Shown: one piece after another, positions 27,009 to 36,139 of the stretch
How the letters are laid out: every line of letters starts with the position of its first letter
Numbering within the stretch: the stretch's first letter is position 1
From: Acetobacteraceae bacterium
GTDB lineage: Bacteria; Pseudomonadota; Alphaproteobacteria; Acetobacterales; Acetobacteraceae
NCBI GenBank assembly: GCA_022842185.1
Contig: JALHQB010000015.1
Coordinates: 1 to 64,000, forward strand
Direction: 5' to 3'
Length of the DNA: 64,000 nt
Translations under genes and position numbers: made by a program
Notes under the pieces: model-generated
The model's database searches: none
Told to the model about the DNA's origin: nothing
The model's input: only the letters and a program-made list of their open reading frames with translations

Positions 27009-27201
27009 TCGACGACATTCGGGGACATGCTAGGGACATTTGACCGGCCGGGGACACCCCGGGCAGGCTTAGGGACGCGCTGTTGCTGTCCCGGGGCGGT
27101 CCGGGGCTGTCGGATCGAGAATCGGCCGTGACCGAGCTTAGCACTACAGTTGCATTTTTGATGAGGCTCTCAATCTAGGGGCGACCACAATTCAGGATCT
27201 G
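27009..27201. other. Gap after tRNA with recurring GGGGACA words (possible att region)
   Basis: Between 27019 and 27110 the words GGGGACA or AGGGACA/G occur four times in direct orientation and TGTCCC once inverted. Short repeated words after a tRNA 3' end are typical of integrase arm sites or old attachment regions. No integrase gene remains in the window. Confidence 0.4.
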
Positions 27202-27795
27202 ATGACGGGTGGCGCGTCGATTGAGGATACGCTGTCGCTTTGGGCGGTGTCGCTGCGGGATGCTAAGCAGCGCATCAGGCCGCTGTTCACGCAGGATCGG
27301 GTGGCCGCGTCGGCATGCCATTTCCTTGATACGCTGTTGGGCAACGAACCGCGCAAGACAGGCTGGATGCGAGCCGAGGCGGCAGGCGACAGCGGGCCGT
27401 GGCTGGTGTCGCAGCGGCACCTGGATCGAGACCCTTGCCCGTGTCGAAGGCACGCGCTGGCGTGTCGAGGAAGGCTTCGAGACCACCAAGAACGAACTTG
27501 GCCTCGATCACAATGAAAGCCGCTCCTGGCACGGCTGGCACCGGCACGTTTCCCTCGTCATGCTGGCCTACGCCGTCATGACGGCTGTCCGATCCCAGAC
27601 CAATGCCGTGGCACCGAAATAAACGAAGGTGGGAGCGCGGAGAAACTCATCCGTTGGTCGGTCCAGGACATCCGCCGTCTCGCCATGAAACTGGCGCAAC
27701 GTCGACTGCCTGTCGCCGGCATACTGGCTTGGTCCCTATTCCGACGCTCTCACCAAGCCACGGCAATACAATCCTATCTCAAAAAATACAACTTT
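27202..27795 (+). mobile_element. IS701-like transposase remnant, internal deletion and frameshifts
   Basis: Three pieces of one DDE transposase remain in three frames. The N-terminus (27202 to about 27420) reads SIEDTLSLWAVSLRDAKQRI, RVAASACHFLDTLLG and KTGWMRAEAAGDSGPW. The next piece (about 27413-27622) jumps to the C-terminal core GTRWRVEEGFETTKNELGLD and SWHGWHRHVSLVMLAYAV. The end (about 27640-27795) reads VQDIRRLAMKLAQRRL and ILAWSLFRRSHQATA. Roughly 200 central residues, including most of the catalytic region, are gone. IS ends were not located. It is inactive. Confidence 0.8.
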
Positions 27796-27812
27796 AGCGC
27801 CAATGGGGCGCT

Positions 27813-28010
27813 ATGTGCGATCTTTATTCCATCGTCTCTAACCGGCAGGCCATTCTGCAGCTCGCCATCGCGTCCAAGGACAGCACCGGGAACCTGGCGC
27901 CGATGCCAGGCGTGCTTCCGGACTAGGCTGCACCGATCGTGCGGAACACCGCGGCGGGGCGTGACCTGGCGCTGGTTTGCTGGGCCATGCCGAGAAGCCG
28001 CCGGTCCCCG
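27813..28010 (+). pseudogene. SRAP/HMCES-type peptidase fragment with nonsense codon
   Basis: The frame from 27813 begins MCDLYSIVSNRQAILQLA and SKDSTGNLAPMPGVLPD, the N-terminus of SOS-response-associated peptidases with catalytic Cys2. A TAG at 27924 replaces the Tyr expected in PDYAAPIVRNT, after which reading resumes as AAPIVRNTAAGRDLALVCWAMP. The domain then breaks off and runs into an unrelated monooxygenase tail in the same frame. Full SRAP proteins have about 200-230 residues; fewer than 70 are left. Non-functional. Confidence 0.8.
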
Positions 28011-28603
28011 CTGCGCGGCGTGCGTGCTTCGGCGAAGATCGCAGATCACGTCTTCGGTGCCGACATGCCGCGGCCACAGCAGGTGAAGCAGCGCGCTGCC
28101 CTCGACGCCGCACTGGTGGAGTTCAGTCGCAAGCCGGACGATGTCGGTGTGCTGTGGCAGACGCCCATTGCGGTGCGGGAAACAGCGCAGGAAGCGCACG
28201 CTTATCGGGAGATACTGCGCACCAGCGTGACGCCGGAAGGCGTGGCGCTCTTCCTGTCCTACAGTGAGGGATACGATTTCTCGACATTGCCGACTCGCTT
28301 CGCACCAGGCGAGTTGCGCGCTGAGATCGCCGCCACCAATGCGACGCCGAACGGGCTCGTGCACAAACTTGCGACCAAGCTTGGTGCCGATACGGAAGTG
28401 ACGCGTGAGGAATTTTTCGAGCAGGCCCTGTTGATCGCAACCCAGTATGAACTGACCGTCGCCGGTACCCCGGCACAGGTGCTCGATCACCTTAAGGAGC
28501 GTTCGAGACGACGGACAGTTGCGGCGGCTTCATGTTCGGCCAGACCATTGCAGCGATGGCAGAAATCAGCGCGCTGGTTGAATTGCTGGTGACGGAGCTT
28601 TAG
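28010..28603 (+). pseudogene. Flavin-dependent (NtaA/SnaA-type) monooxygenase C-terminal fragment
   Basis: Residues from about 28024 read AKIADHVFGADMPRPQQVK, KPDDVGVLWQTPIAVRETAQEA, and GYDFSTLPTRFAP, GTPAQVLDHLKE, the C-terminal half of luciferase-like monooxygenases of the nitrilotriacetate/dibenzothiophene-sulfone group. The last 33 residues continue only in another frame (FETTDSCGGFMFGQTIAAMAE), stopping at about 28603, so there is a frameshift near 28508. The N-terminal FMN-binding half is missing and replaced by SRAP sequence. Non-functional. Confidence 0.7.
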
Positions 28604-28869
28604 CGCCGAGGACGATTTCGTAGCGAGCATCGCGGCCGGACGCTGCGCGAGAATCTGAGCGAGACATGATCTCCGGGTGACGCTGCGCGTCAGGTGTCAG
28701 GTTTGACACAGCGCGTCGCTTCCGGCGTGACCGAAACGCCGAGCGCATACCAGCAGCGCAGCTGCGGAGGCTGCCATCCGGCCCGCGCTGCTCGAAGAAG
28801 GCGCCGGCGGGCGTCATGCCGAGGAGATATCCATGGCCATGGGCATTCAAACGGCACATCGCGACGTGC
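28604..28869. other. Unassigned island sequence
   Basis: 266 bp between the monooxygenase and IS3 fragments. Both strands carry short open frames (including a minus-strand one over 28566-28976) but none resembles a protein family I know, and they overlap real remnants. I see no clear structure beyond CGC-rich words. Confidence 0.4.
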
Positions 28870-29294
28870 GGCGTACCATCAAGCATCCAGGGCACGTCGG
28901 CCTTCGGACGCGCCTGGTGCTCGACCCGCTCCACCTGGCGGTGACCACGAGGAAACCGGCTGATGTCGTGCATCACAGCGAATAGGGCAGCCTATACACT
29001 TCTGTGGCCTTCCGGATGCGACGCTGCGAAGTAGGGGTTCGCCCATCCACCGGATCTGTCGGCGATGGCTATGACAGCGCCATGGCCGAGGCGTTCTTCG
29101 CCACCCTCGAGTGCGAGTTGCCCGACCGGCGTCGTGTCCGCTCCCAGGCGGAGGCGCGCATGGCCGTGTCCCATTTCATCGAGGGCTTCTACAATCCGGC
29201 CAGGCGCCACTCCGCCTTGGGCTACCTGTCACCCATCGAATGCGAAGCGAGGGGCGATTTAAACACCGAACTTGGGAACGCTGACTCATTCTGA
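28870..29294 (+). mobile_element. IS3-family OrfB transposase C-terminal remnant
   Basis: One frame from about 28900 reads LRTRLVLDPLHLAVTTRKP, then VVHHSE and a TAG at about 28983 (family consensus HHSDQGSQYTS), then GSLYTSVAFRMRRCEVGVRPS, GSVGDGYDSAMAEAFFATLE and the closing FIEGFYNPARRHSALGYLSPIE. This is the end of the IS3 OrfB integrase core with the last Glu of DDE (AMAEAFF). The N-terminus and OrfA are absent and a stop interrupts it, so it is inactive. It abuts the glycogen cluster. Confidence 0.85.
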
Positions 29295-29432
29295 TAGCTT
29301 GGAGAATGAAGACTCGTCGACCCAAACGGAGAGTGACTCCTGACCCCGTCAGCTAGCCTTTCGGCCCCCACCACAGATGCAGCGCCGCTCCGCGACCTGA
29401 TCCTGCGTCGACTGACGTACACGCTTGGGAAA

Positions 29433-31790
29433 TTGCCCTCAGAGGCCCGGGATCGTGATTGGTTCATGGCCACCGCTCTCGCGGTCCGTGACCGCGTTGT
29501 CGATCGCTTCCTGGCACGGATGCGCGATCCGGCCGCGCCAGCTGGCAAGCAGGTCTACTACCTGTCACTCGAGTTCCTGATCGGCCGCCTGCTTCGCGAG
29601 AACATCGCCAATCTCGGCCTGACCGACGAGTTGCGGGAGGCATTGGCCGACCTGGGCATAACGCTCGACCAGGCAAGGCTTGCCGAACCAGACGCAGCAC
29701 TCGGCAATGGCGGTCTCGGGCGGCTCGCGGCGTGCTTTCTGGAGAGCATGTCAAGCCTTGGCATCCCTGCCTTCGGCTACGGCATCCGGTACGACCATGG
29801 CCTGTTTCGCCAGATCCTGCGCGACGGCTGGCAGCAGGAATACCCTGAGGACTGGCTGAGTTTTGGCAATCCTTGGGAATTCGCCCGCCCCGAAATCCGC
29901 CACCGCATCGGCTTCGGCGGCGAGGTGTTGGTGGAAGCTCTTGCCGATGGCAAAGAGCGACACCGCTGGCACCCCGGCGAATGGGTGGATGCGGTCGCCT
30001 ACGACACGCCTGTGGTGGGCTGGCGTGGCCGGCAGGTGAACACGCTGCGGCTGTGGCGCGCGCGTGCGCCTGACCCAATGCGCCTGGACACGTTCAACCG
30101 TGGCGACCACGTCGGCGCTTTGCACGAACAGGTGCGCGCCGAGGCGATCTCAAAGGTGCTCTACCCGTCAGACGACAGTCCGGCCGGGCAAGAACTTCGC
30201 CTTCGGCAGGAATACTTCTTCACCTCCGCCGCGCTGCAGGACCTGCTGCGCCGCCACCTGCGGGCAGAGGCAGGACTTTCGACACTACCCGATCGCGTCT
30301 CTATCCAGCTCAACGACACGCATCCGGCCATCGCGGTGGCCGAGATGATGCGCCTGCTGGTCGACGAGCACGACGTGGCGTGGGAGGAGGCCTGGCGCAT
30401 CACCCGCGGCACCACATCCTACACCAATCACACGCTGCTGCCGGAGGCGCTGGAATCCTGGCCAGTGCCGCTGATGGAGCGGATGCTGCCGCGGCACATG
30501 CAGATCATCTATCGCATCAATGCCGAACACCTGGACGCGGTGCGCGCTGCGCACCCGGGCGACGACCGCCTGCTTGCCGCTGTCTCGCTCACCGACGAAC
30601 ACAATGGAAGGCGGGTCCGCATGGGGCATCTCGCCTTCATCGGTTCGCATCATGTCAACGGCGTCTCGGCGCTCCATACGGGGCTGATGCGCCAAACGGT
30701 CTTCCGGGATCTGAACGCGCTGCATCCCGGGCGCATCGTCAACAAGACCAACGGAATTTCCTTCCGTCGCTGGCTGATGCAGTGCAATCCGGCTCTGACC
30801 GCCTTGCTGGTCGAAGCGCTGGGCCCGCGCGTCCTCGACGCGCCGGACGCGCTCTCCGATCTTCGAGCGCTGGCGGACGACGCCGCCTTCCGTGGCCGCT
30901 TCGCCGCGGTCAAGCGCGCCAACAAGGAAGCCCTCGCGATCCAGATTCAGGAGCAGGTGGGCGTGCGCGTCGATCCCGCCGCCCTGTTCGATGTGCAGAT
31001 AAAGCGCATCCACGAGTACAAGCGCCAGTTGCTGAATGTTCTTGAGACGGTAGCACTCTACGAGGCGATGCGGGCGCAGCCTATGCGCGACTGGACGCCG
31101 CGGGTGAAGATCTTCGCCGGCAAGGCAGCGCCCGGCTACCATCGCGCCAAGCTGATCATCAAGCTGGCCTGTGATGTGGGGCGTGTCGTCAACCGCGACC
31201 CCGCCGTGCGCGGATTGCTCAAGGTCGTCTTCTTGCCGAACTACAACGTCTCCGCGGCAGAGACGATCGTGCCCGCGGCCGACCTGTCGGAGCAGATCTC
31301 GACCGCCGGCATGGAAGCCTCGGGCACCGGGAACATGAAGCTCTCGCTCAACGGTGCGCTGACGATCGGCACGTTGGACGGCGCCACGGTGGAGATGGCA
31401 GACCACATCGGCAAGGAACACATGTTCCTCTTTGGCCTCTCGGCAAGCGAGGTCGAGGTAAAGAGGGCCAGCGGCTGGCGTGGGTCTCAGGCGATCGCCG
31501 CGTCACCCATCCTGGCCGAGGTGCTGGACGCGATCGGTGGCGGGGTATTTTCGCCCGACGACCACGGACGCTACCGCGAGCTCATCGATACGCTGCACGC
31601 GGAGGACTGGTTCATGGTCGCCGCCGATTTCGACGCCTACCTCGCCGCGCAGCGGAGCGCCGCCGCGCTCTATCGCGACCCTGAGGCGTGGCGGCGCACT
31701 GCAGTACTGAACACCGCGGGCATGGGCTGGTTCTCTTCGGACCGCGCCATCGCGGACTACGCCGCGGAGATTTGGCACATCCCGCTCTAG
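29433..31790 (+). CDS. glgP: Glycogen phosphorylase
   Basis: Releases glucose-1-phosphate from glycogen. The 785-residue reading has FYLMRDP-type N-terminal sequence (YYLSLEFLIGRLLREN, GNGGLGRLAACFLESMSSL), RIVNKTNGISFRRWL, QIKRIHEYKRQLLN and the PLP-lysine region GTGNMKLSLNGALTIGTLDGA. All catalytic boxes are intact. The start is uncertain: the given start is a TTG at 29433 with weak context, while homologous sequence (LRDLILRRLTYTLGK) already begins near 29388, in frame from 29337. A CTG at 29340 with GGAG upstream is possible. First gene of the glycogen cluster, adjoining IS debris. Confidence 0.92.
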   Translation: MPSEARDRDWFMATALAVRDRVVDRFLARMRDPAAPAGKQVYYLSLEFLIGRLLRENIANLGLTDELREALADLGITLDQARLAEPDAALGNGGLGRLAACFLESMSSLGIPAFGYGIRYDHGLFRQILRDGWQQEYPEDWLSFGNPWEFARPEIRHRIGFGGEVLVEALADGKERHRWHPGEWVDAVAYDTPVVGWRGRQVNTLRLWRARAPDPMRLDTFNRGDHVGALHEQVRAEAISKVLYPSDDSPAGQELRLRQEYFFTSAALQDLLRRHLRAEAGLSTLPDRVSIQLNDTHPAIAVAEMMRLLVDEHDVAWEEAWRITRGTTSYTNHTLLPEALESWPVPLMERMLPRHMQIIYRINAEHLDAVRAAHPGDDRLLAAVSLTDEHNGRRVRMGHLAFIGSHHVNGVSALHTGLMRQTVFRDLNALHPGRIVNKTNGISFRRWLMQCNPALTALLVEALGPRVLDAPDALSDLRALADDAAFRGRFAAVKRANKEALAIQIQEQVGVRVDPAALFDVQIKRIHEYKRQLLNVLETVALYEAMRAQPMRDWTPRVKIFAGKAAPGYHRAKLIIKLACDVGRVVNRDPAVRGLLKVVFLPNYNVSAAETIVPAADLSEQISTAGMEASGTGNMKLSLNGALTIGTLDGATVEMADHIGKEHMFLFGLSASEVEVKRASGWRGSQAIAASPILAEVLDAIGGGVFSPDDHGRYRELIDTLHAEDWFMVAADFDAYLAAQRSAAALYRDPEAWRRTAVLNTAGMGWFSSDRAIADYAAEIWHIPL

Positions 31791-31792
31791 CC

Positions 31793-32537
31793 ATGACGCG
31801 CTGGCGCGCCACCGAGGAGGAGATCACCGAGCTTCTCGCCGCGCGCCACCCTGATCCCTTCGCGTTGCTCGGGCCGCGCGCGGTGCGCGGCGGAATTGTG
31901 CTGCGCGCCGCGCCTGGCGCTGACGCACCTCCGCTGCTGCTGGAGGTTCGCCATATCGATGGCGGTTTCGAGGGTTTCGCCGCGAGCGCCGCGCCGCCGC
32001 CCGCCTATTGGCTGCGTGCCACGCGCGGCGGGGATCGGTGGGAGTTCCTCGATCCCTTCGCCTTCGGCCCGACGCTGCGGCCAACTGGAGCACGCGTCGC
32101 GCCGCGGATTGCAGGATCTGGTGCGGGCGGTGAACGGCCTGCACCGTGGCCATGCAGCGCTGCATGCACGCGACTGCGAACCGGAGAGCTTCCAATGGAT
32201 CGAGGCCGATGACGCAGGCCACTCGATATTCGCCTGGCTGCGCTTCGACGGCGAGGGTGGCAGCCCAGTTGCCGTCATCTGCAACGTCACGCCCGTGCCT
32301 CGCCCTGGTTATGGCGTCGGCCTCCCGACAGCAGGTGCCTGGCGTATGCTGCTGAATACCGATGCAGCGTGCTTCGGCGGCAGCGACCAACCCGTCGCAG
32401 CGGAGGCGATGGCGGCGACCATCCCCTATCAGGGGCAGCCGGCATCGGCGGTACTTGACCTACCGCCGCTGGCCACTCTCTGCCTCAAACCGGTTGTCAC
32501 GCCCGTTGCGGACAAGGGCATGGACATGGTGACGTGA
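31793..32537 (+). pseudogene. glgB: Glycogen branching enzyme remnant, catalytic core deleted
   Basis: The N-terminal part (31793 to about 32080) reads DPFALLGPRAVRGG, PPAYWLRATRGGDRWEFLDPFAFGPTL, as in the CBM48 start of GlgB. Near 32085 the text jumps, in a different frame, to the C-terminal domain: RRGLQDLVRAVNGLHRGHAALHARDCEP, FQWIEADDAGHS, VAVICNVTPVPRPGYGVG, RMLLNTDAACFGGSD, LPPLATLCLKP, ending at 32537. GlgB is normally about 720 residues; roughly 450, including the whole alpha-amylase barrel and its catalytic acids, are gone. It is between intact glgP and glgC, so the loss is clear. Confidence 0.88.
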
Positions 32538-32576
32538 GGGACGGCGCAGACAGCGAGCGTCGAAAGGGAGGACATC

Positions 32577-33845
32577 ATGGGTGACCAACGCCCCGGTATC
32601 GGACCGCCCTATGCGCGCAGCGCCCTGGCCTATGTGCTGGCAGGCGGACGCGGCTCACGCCTCATGGAATTGACGGACCGTCGCGCCAAACCCGCGGTGT
32701 TCTTCGGCGGCAAGTCGCGCATCATCGACTTTGCTTTGTCCAATGCGATCAATTCCGGCATCCGGCGCATCGCGGTCGCGACCCAGTACAAGGCACACAG
32801 CCTGATCCGCCACCTGCAACGCGGCTGGAACTTCATGCGCCCCGAACGGAACGAGACCTTCGACATCCTACCCGCCAGCCAAAGGGTGAATGAGCGGTCC
32901 TGGTATCTCGGCACGGCCGATGCGGTGTTCCAGAACCTCGATATCATCGAGGACTACGCGCCGCGCTTCATGGTCATCCTCGCCGGCGATCACATCTACA
33001 AGATGGATTACGAGCAGATGCTCGCGCAGCACGTCGAGACGCGGGCGGACGTCACGGTCGGCTGCATCTCGGTGCCGCGCGCGGAAGCCTCGGGCTTCGG
33101 CGTGATGCATGTCGACGAGGCGGACCGCATCACTGCCTTCGTCGAGAAGCCGTCGGACCCGCCTGCCATCCCCGGTCAGCCGGACCTCTCGCTCGCTTCC
33201 ATGGGCATCTACGTCTTCGACACGCGCTTCCTCGCCGGCGAATTGCGCCGCGACGCACAGGACCCGAATTCCAGCCGTGATTTCGGCAAGGATCTGATCC
33301 CCCACGTCGTCGCCAACGGGCTCGCCTATGCGCATCGGTTCGAGCGGTCCTGCGTGCGTTCGGGGGCTGAGGCGATGCCGTACTGGCGGGATGTCGGCAC
33401 CGTCGATGCCTATTGGCAGGCCAATGTCGACCTCACCGAGATCGTCCCGGACCTCGACCTTTATGATCGCGCCTGGCCGATATGGACGCATGCGGAAGTG
33501 ACGCCGCCCGCTAAATTCGTCCATGACGTTGACGGGCGGCGCGGGGAGGCGATCTCCTCACTCGTCTCCGGCGGCTGCATCGTCTCGGGTGGACGGGCGC
33601 GGCGCTCGCTGTTGTCGACCGGCACCCGCCTGCATTCCTATGCCGTACTGGATGGCGCCGTGGTGCTGCCCGATGTCGATGTCGGGCGCGCTGCGCGGCT
33701 GACCAATGTGGTGGTGGATCGCGGCGTGCGGATCCCGCCGGGGCTGGTGGTGGGCGAAGACCCGATCGCCGATGCCGCCCGCTTCCGCCGCACCGAGAAC
33801 GGCATCTGCCTGATTACTCAACCAATGATCGATCGGCTTACCTGA
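32577..33845 (+). CDS. glgC: Glucose-1-phosphate adenylyltransferase
   Basis: Makes ADP-glucose from glucose-1-phosphate and ATP, the committed step to glycogen. The 422-residue protein has [26 protein letters not shown], the allosteric and substrate site, [46 protein letters not shown], and GVMHVDE with FVEKP, then [12 protein letters not shown] and a C-terminal beta-helix. Length fits (about 420-430). GGGAGG lies 6 bp before the ATG. Adjacent to glgA with 2 bp between, so the two are co-expressed. Confidence 0.96.
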   Translation: MGDQRPGIGPPYARSALAYVLAGGRGSRLMELTDRRAKPAVFFGGKSRIIDFALSNAINSGIRRIAVATQYKAHSLIRHLQRGWNFMRPERNETFDILPASQRVNERSWYLGTADAVFQNLDIIEDYAPRFMVILAGDHIYKMDYEQMLAQHVETRADVTVGCISVPRAEASGFGVMHVDEADRITAFVEKPSDPPAIPGQPDLSLASMGIYVFDTRFLAGELRRDAQDPNSSRDFGKDLIPHVVANGLAYAHRFERSCVRSGAEAMPYWRDVGTVDAYWQANVDLTEIVPDLDLYDRAWPIWTHAEVTPPAKFVHDVDGRRGEAISSLVSGGCIVSGGRARRSLLSTGTRLHSYAVLDGAVVLPDVDVGRAARLTNVVVDRGVRIPPGLVVGEDPIADAARFRRTENGICLITQPMIDRLT

Positions 33846-33847
33846 CC

Positions 33848-35284
33848 ATGGCGCTGCCCGTCCTTGCCGTCGCGTCGGAGATCTATCCTCTGGTCAAGAC
33901 GGGTGGGCTCGCTGATGCGGTCGGCGCGCTGCCGGCGGCGCTCGCGACTCAGGGCATCGCAGTGCAGACCCTGATCCCCGGTTATCGGCAGGTGCTGGGC
34001 GCGTTGGGCACGGCGCCTGTCGCCGCGGAATTGCCGGGACTGTTCGGGGGCGATGCGCGGGTGCTGAAGGCGCACCATGCCGGGCTTGACCTGCTGGTGC
34101 TGGATGCACCGCATCTCTTTGACCGGCCGGGCGGCCCCTATGTCGGGCCGGATGGTGCAGAATGGGGTGATGCTGCGCTGCGTTTCGCCGCCCTCGGCCG
34201 GGTGGCGGCGACACTGGCGGTCGAAGGCGGCTTCGCCGCGGTGCACGCCCATGACTGGCAGGCCGGCCTGGTACCGGCCTATCTGCGCTTCGCGCCGCGG
34301 CGGGTGCCCTGCATCTTTACAATCCACAACATGGCCTTCCAGGGAAAGTTCCCGGCCGCCACCTTCCCCGCGCTTGGCCTGCCGCCCGCCGCCTTCGCCC
34401 GCGATGGGCTGGAGTATTACGGTGGTGCCGGCTTCCTGAAGGCAGGGCTCTGGTTCGCCGATGCGATCAACACCGTGTCGCCGTCCTATGCCGAGGAGAT
34501 CCTGACGCCGGAGGGCGGCATGGGCCTCGATGGCCTGCTGCGTGGCCGCGCGGGCGATCTGCATGGCATCCTCAACGGGCTCGACGTCACGGATTGGGAT
34601 CCTGCGACGGACACGCATCTCGCCGCGCGCTTTTCCGGGGCAGACGTGGTTTCGCGCTCGGCCAACAAGGCGGCGTTGCAGGCGCGGCTCGGCCTGCCGG
34701 TCGAACCGGATGCGCCGTTGTTCGCCTTCGTCGGGCGACTCGCCTGGCAGAAGGGCGCGGACCTGCTGCTCGCCGCCGCGCCGGCCGTGCTGGACCAGGG
34801 CGCGCAGCTGGCGCTGGTTGGGTCCGGCGAAGCGGCGATCGAGAATGACTGCCGTGGCTTTGCCGCTGCCTTTCCTGGCCGTGCCGGTGCCTTCATCGGC
34901 TTTGACGAGGGGCTCGCGCGCCTGCTGTACGGCGGCGCAGACACGCTGGTGGTGCCGTCACGATTCGAGCCATGTGGCTTGGCGCAGCTGGCCGCACTCC
35001 GCTATGGCGCGCCACCGATCGTCACGCGCACCGGTGGGCTGGCCGACACAGTGATCGATGCGAACCCGATGGCCGTGGCCGCCGGCTGCGCTACCGGCGT
35101 GCAGGTCGCGCCGGGCCGCGCCGATGCCCTGGCCGCGGGGTTGCGCCGGGCGCTGACCCTGTTCCGCGATGCACCCACCTGGCGCGCGATGCAGTCGCGG
35201 GCGATGGCGACTGACGTTTCCTGGGGGCCATCGGCGGCGCGCTACGCCGCGCTGCTGAAGGGGCTCGCCGCAGGGCATGCATGA
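33848..35284 (+). CDS. glgA: Glycogen synthase
   Basis: Transfers glucose from ADP-glucose to the growing alpha-1,4 chain. The 478-residue GT5 protein begins with VASEIYPLVKTGGLADAVGALP, where Lys17 of KTGG binds ADP-glucose, and has AVHAHDWQAGLVPAYLRF, FTIHNMAFQGKFP, INTVSPSYAEEI, LNGLDVTDWDPATD, and the C-terminal PSRFEPCGLAQLAALRYGAPPIVTRTGGLADTV. All typical boxes are intact. It ends the cluster; glgX is not present. Confidence 0.96.
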   Translation: MALPVLAVASEIYPLVKTGGLADAVGALPAALATQGIAVQTLIPGYRQVLGALGTAPVAAELPGLFGGDARVLKAHHAGLDLLVLDAPHLFDRPGGPYVGPDGAEWGDAALRFAALGRVAATLAVEGGFAAVHAHDWQAGLVPAYLRFAPRRVPCIFTIHNMAFQGKFPAATFPALGLPPAAFARDGLEYYGGAGFLKAGLWFADAINTVSPSYAEEILTPEGGMGLDGLLRGRAGDLHGILNGLDVTDWDPATDTHLAARFSGADVVSRSANKAALQARLGLPVEPDAPLFAFVGRLAWQKGADLLLAAAPAVLDQGAQLALVGSGEAAIENDCRGFAAAFPGRAGAFIGFDEGLARLLYGGADTLVVPSRFEPCGLAQLAALRYGAPPIVTRTGGLADTVIDANPMAVAAGCATGVQVAPGRADALAAGLRRALTLFRDAPTWRAMQSRAMATDVSWGPSAARYAALLKGLAAGHA

Positions 35285-35440
35285 CGGGCGCGCCGGCCCC
35301 CGCTTTGGATGGACCAACGCAGCGAATGGACAGGGCGCGAATGGACAGGGCGCCACGGTGCGGGCGGAACGTCCGGTGGCCAACGGCACTGTTGATCCTC
35401 GACGATGCCGACAGCCCAGCGTCAGCTTCTCGTCCTGCAG
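35285..35440. repeat. Gap with a tandem 15-bp repeat after glgA
   Basis: GCGAATGGACAGGGC occurs twice head to tail at 35322-35336 and 35337-35351. The gap lies between the convergent glgA and the permease gene and holds no gene or clear terminator. Confidence 0.6.
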
Positions 35441-36130
35441 TCAGCGGTGGTCCGTCGACTCGGTGCCGTAGCCGCGGCCGTAGCGGCGCTCCAGCCTGCG
35501 CTGCACCAGGTCCCAGGCACTGGTCATGAGGAGGTAGTAGATCGCCGCCACGGCAAAGAGCTCCAGGACGAGGAAGCGCTCCTGCACGAGGATCTGGGTG
35601 CGGCGCAGCAACTCTTCCATCGAGATGACCGAGGTGACGGAGGTCGTCTTCAGCAACCCGTTCACCGAGTTTCCCAGTGGGGGAATGATGATGCGGAAGG
35701 CCTGGGGCCAGGTGACGCACCGGAACACGATCGCGGGCCGCAGCCCGAGCGCCAGCCCGGCCTCCCGCTGCCCGCGCGGCACGGCGGAGATGCCGGCGCG
35801 CACGATCTCCGAAAGATAGGCCGCCTCGTTCAACGAGAGGCCAAGCAAGGCCGCCTCGATCACCGACAGCCGCAGGCCGAACAGCGGCAGGCCCGTGTAG
35901 ATGATGAGCAATTGCACCAGCAGCGGCGTGCCGCGGAACACCCAGCAATAGACGCCGGCCAGGCCCGCCAGCACACGATTGCCCGACAGCCGCATCAGCG
36001 CGACGCCAATGCCCAGCAGCAGCCCCGCCGTGAGCGAGGCGGCCGTCAACCAGAGCGTCGTGATCGCCCCTTCCAGCAGGAAGGGGTTCAGCAGGTAGTC
36101 GAAGAAGCCTTGCCAGTCCCAGACCTTCAC
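35441..36130 (-). CDS. Polar amino-acid ABC transporter permease
   Basis: A 229-residue inner-membrane protein of the His/Glu/Gln permease family. It has about five membrane segments, starting LLEGAITTLWLTAASLTAGLLLG, YCWVFRGTPLLVQLLIIYTGLP, the EAA-loop SLNEAAYLSEIVRAGISAVPRGQREAGLALGL, and the late VTSVISMEEL. It follows the binding-protein gene by 9 bp. No ATPase gene for this transporter is in the window, nor is a second permease. Confidence 0.92.
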   Translation of the reverse strand: MKVWDWQGFFDYLLNPFLLEGAITTLWLTAASLTAGLLLGIGVALMRLSGNRVLAGLAGVYCWVFRGTPLLVQLLIIYTGLPLFGLRLSVIEAALLGLSLNEAAYLSEIVRAGISAVPRGQREAGLALGLRPAIVFRCVTWPQAFRIIIPPLGNSVNGLLKTTSVTSVISMEELLRRTQILVQERFLVLELFAVAAIYYLLMTSAWDLVQRRLERRYGRGYGTESTDHR

Positions 36131-36139
36131 GCGGCGGGC

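Noticed and set aside
28566-28976. 136-codon minus-strand frame in the island
   Set aside because: It overlaps both the monooxygenase and IS3 remnants and resembles no family; probably chance.
35322-35351. Tandem 15-bp repeat considered as a CRISPR or iteron start
   Set aside because: Only two adjacent copies with no spacers and no replication or Cas genes.
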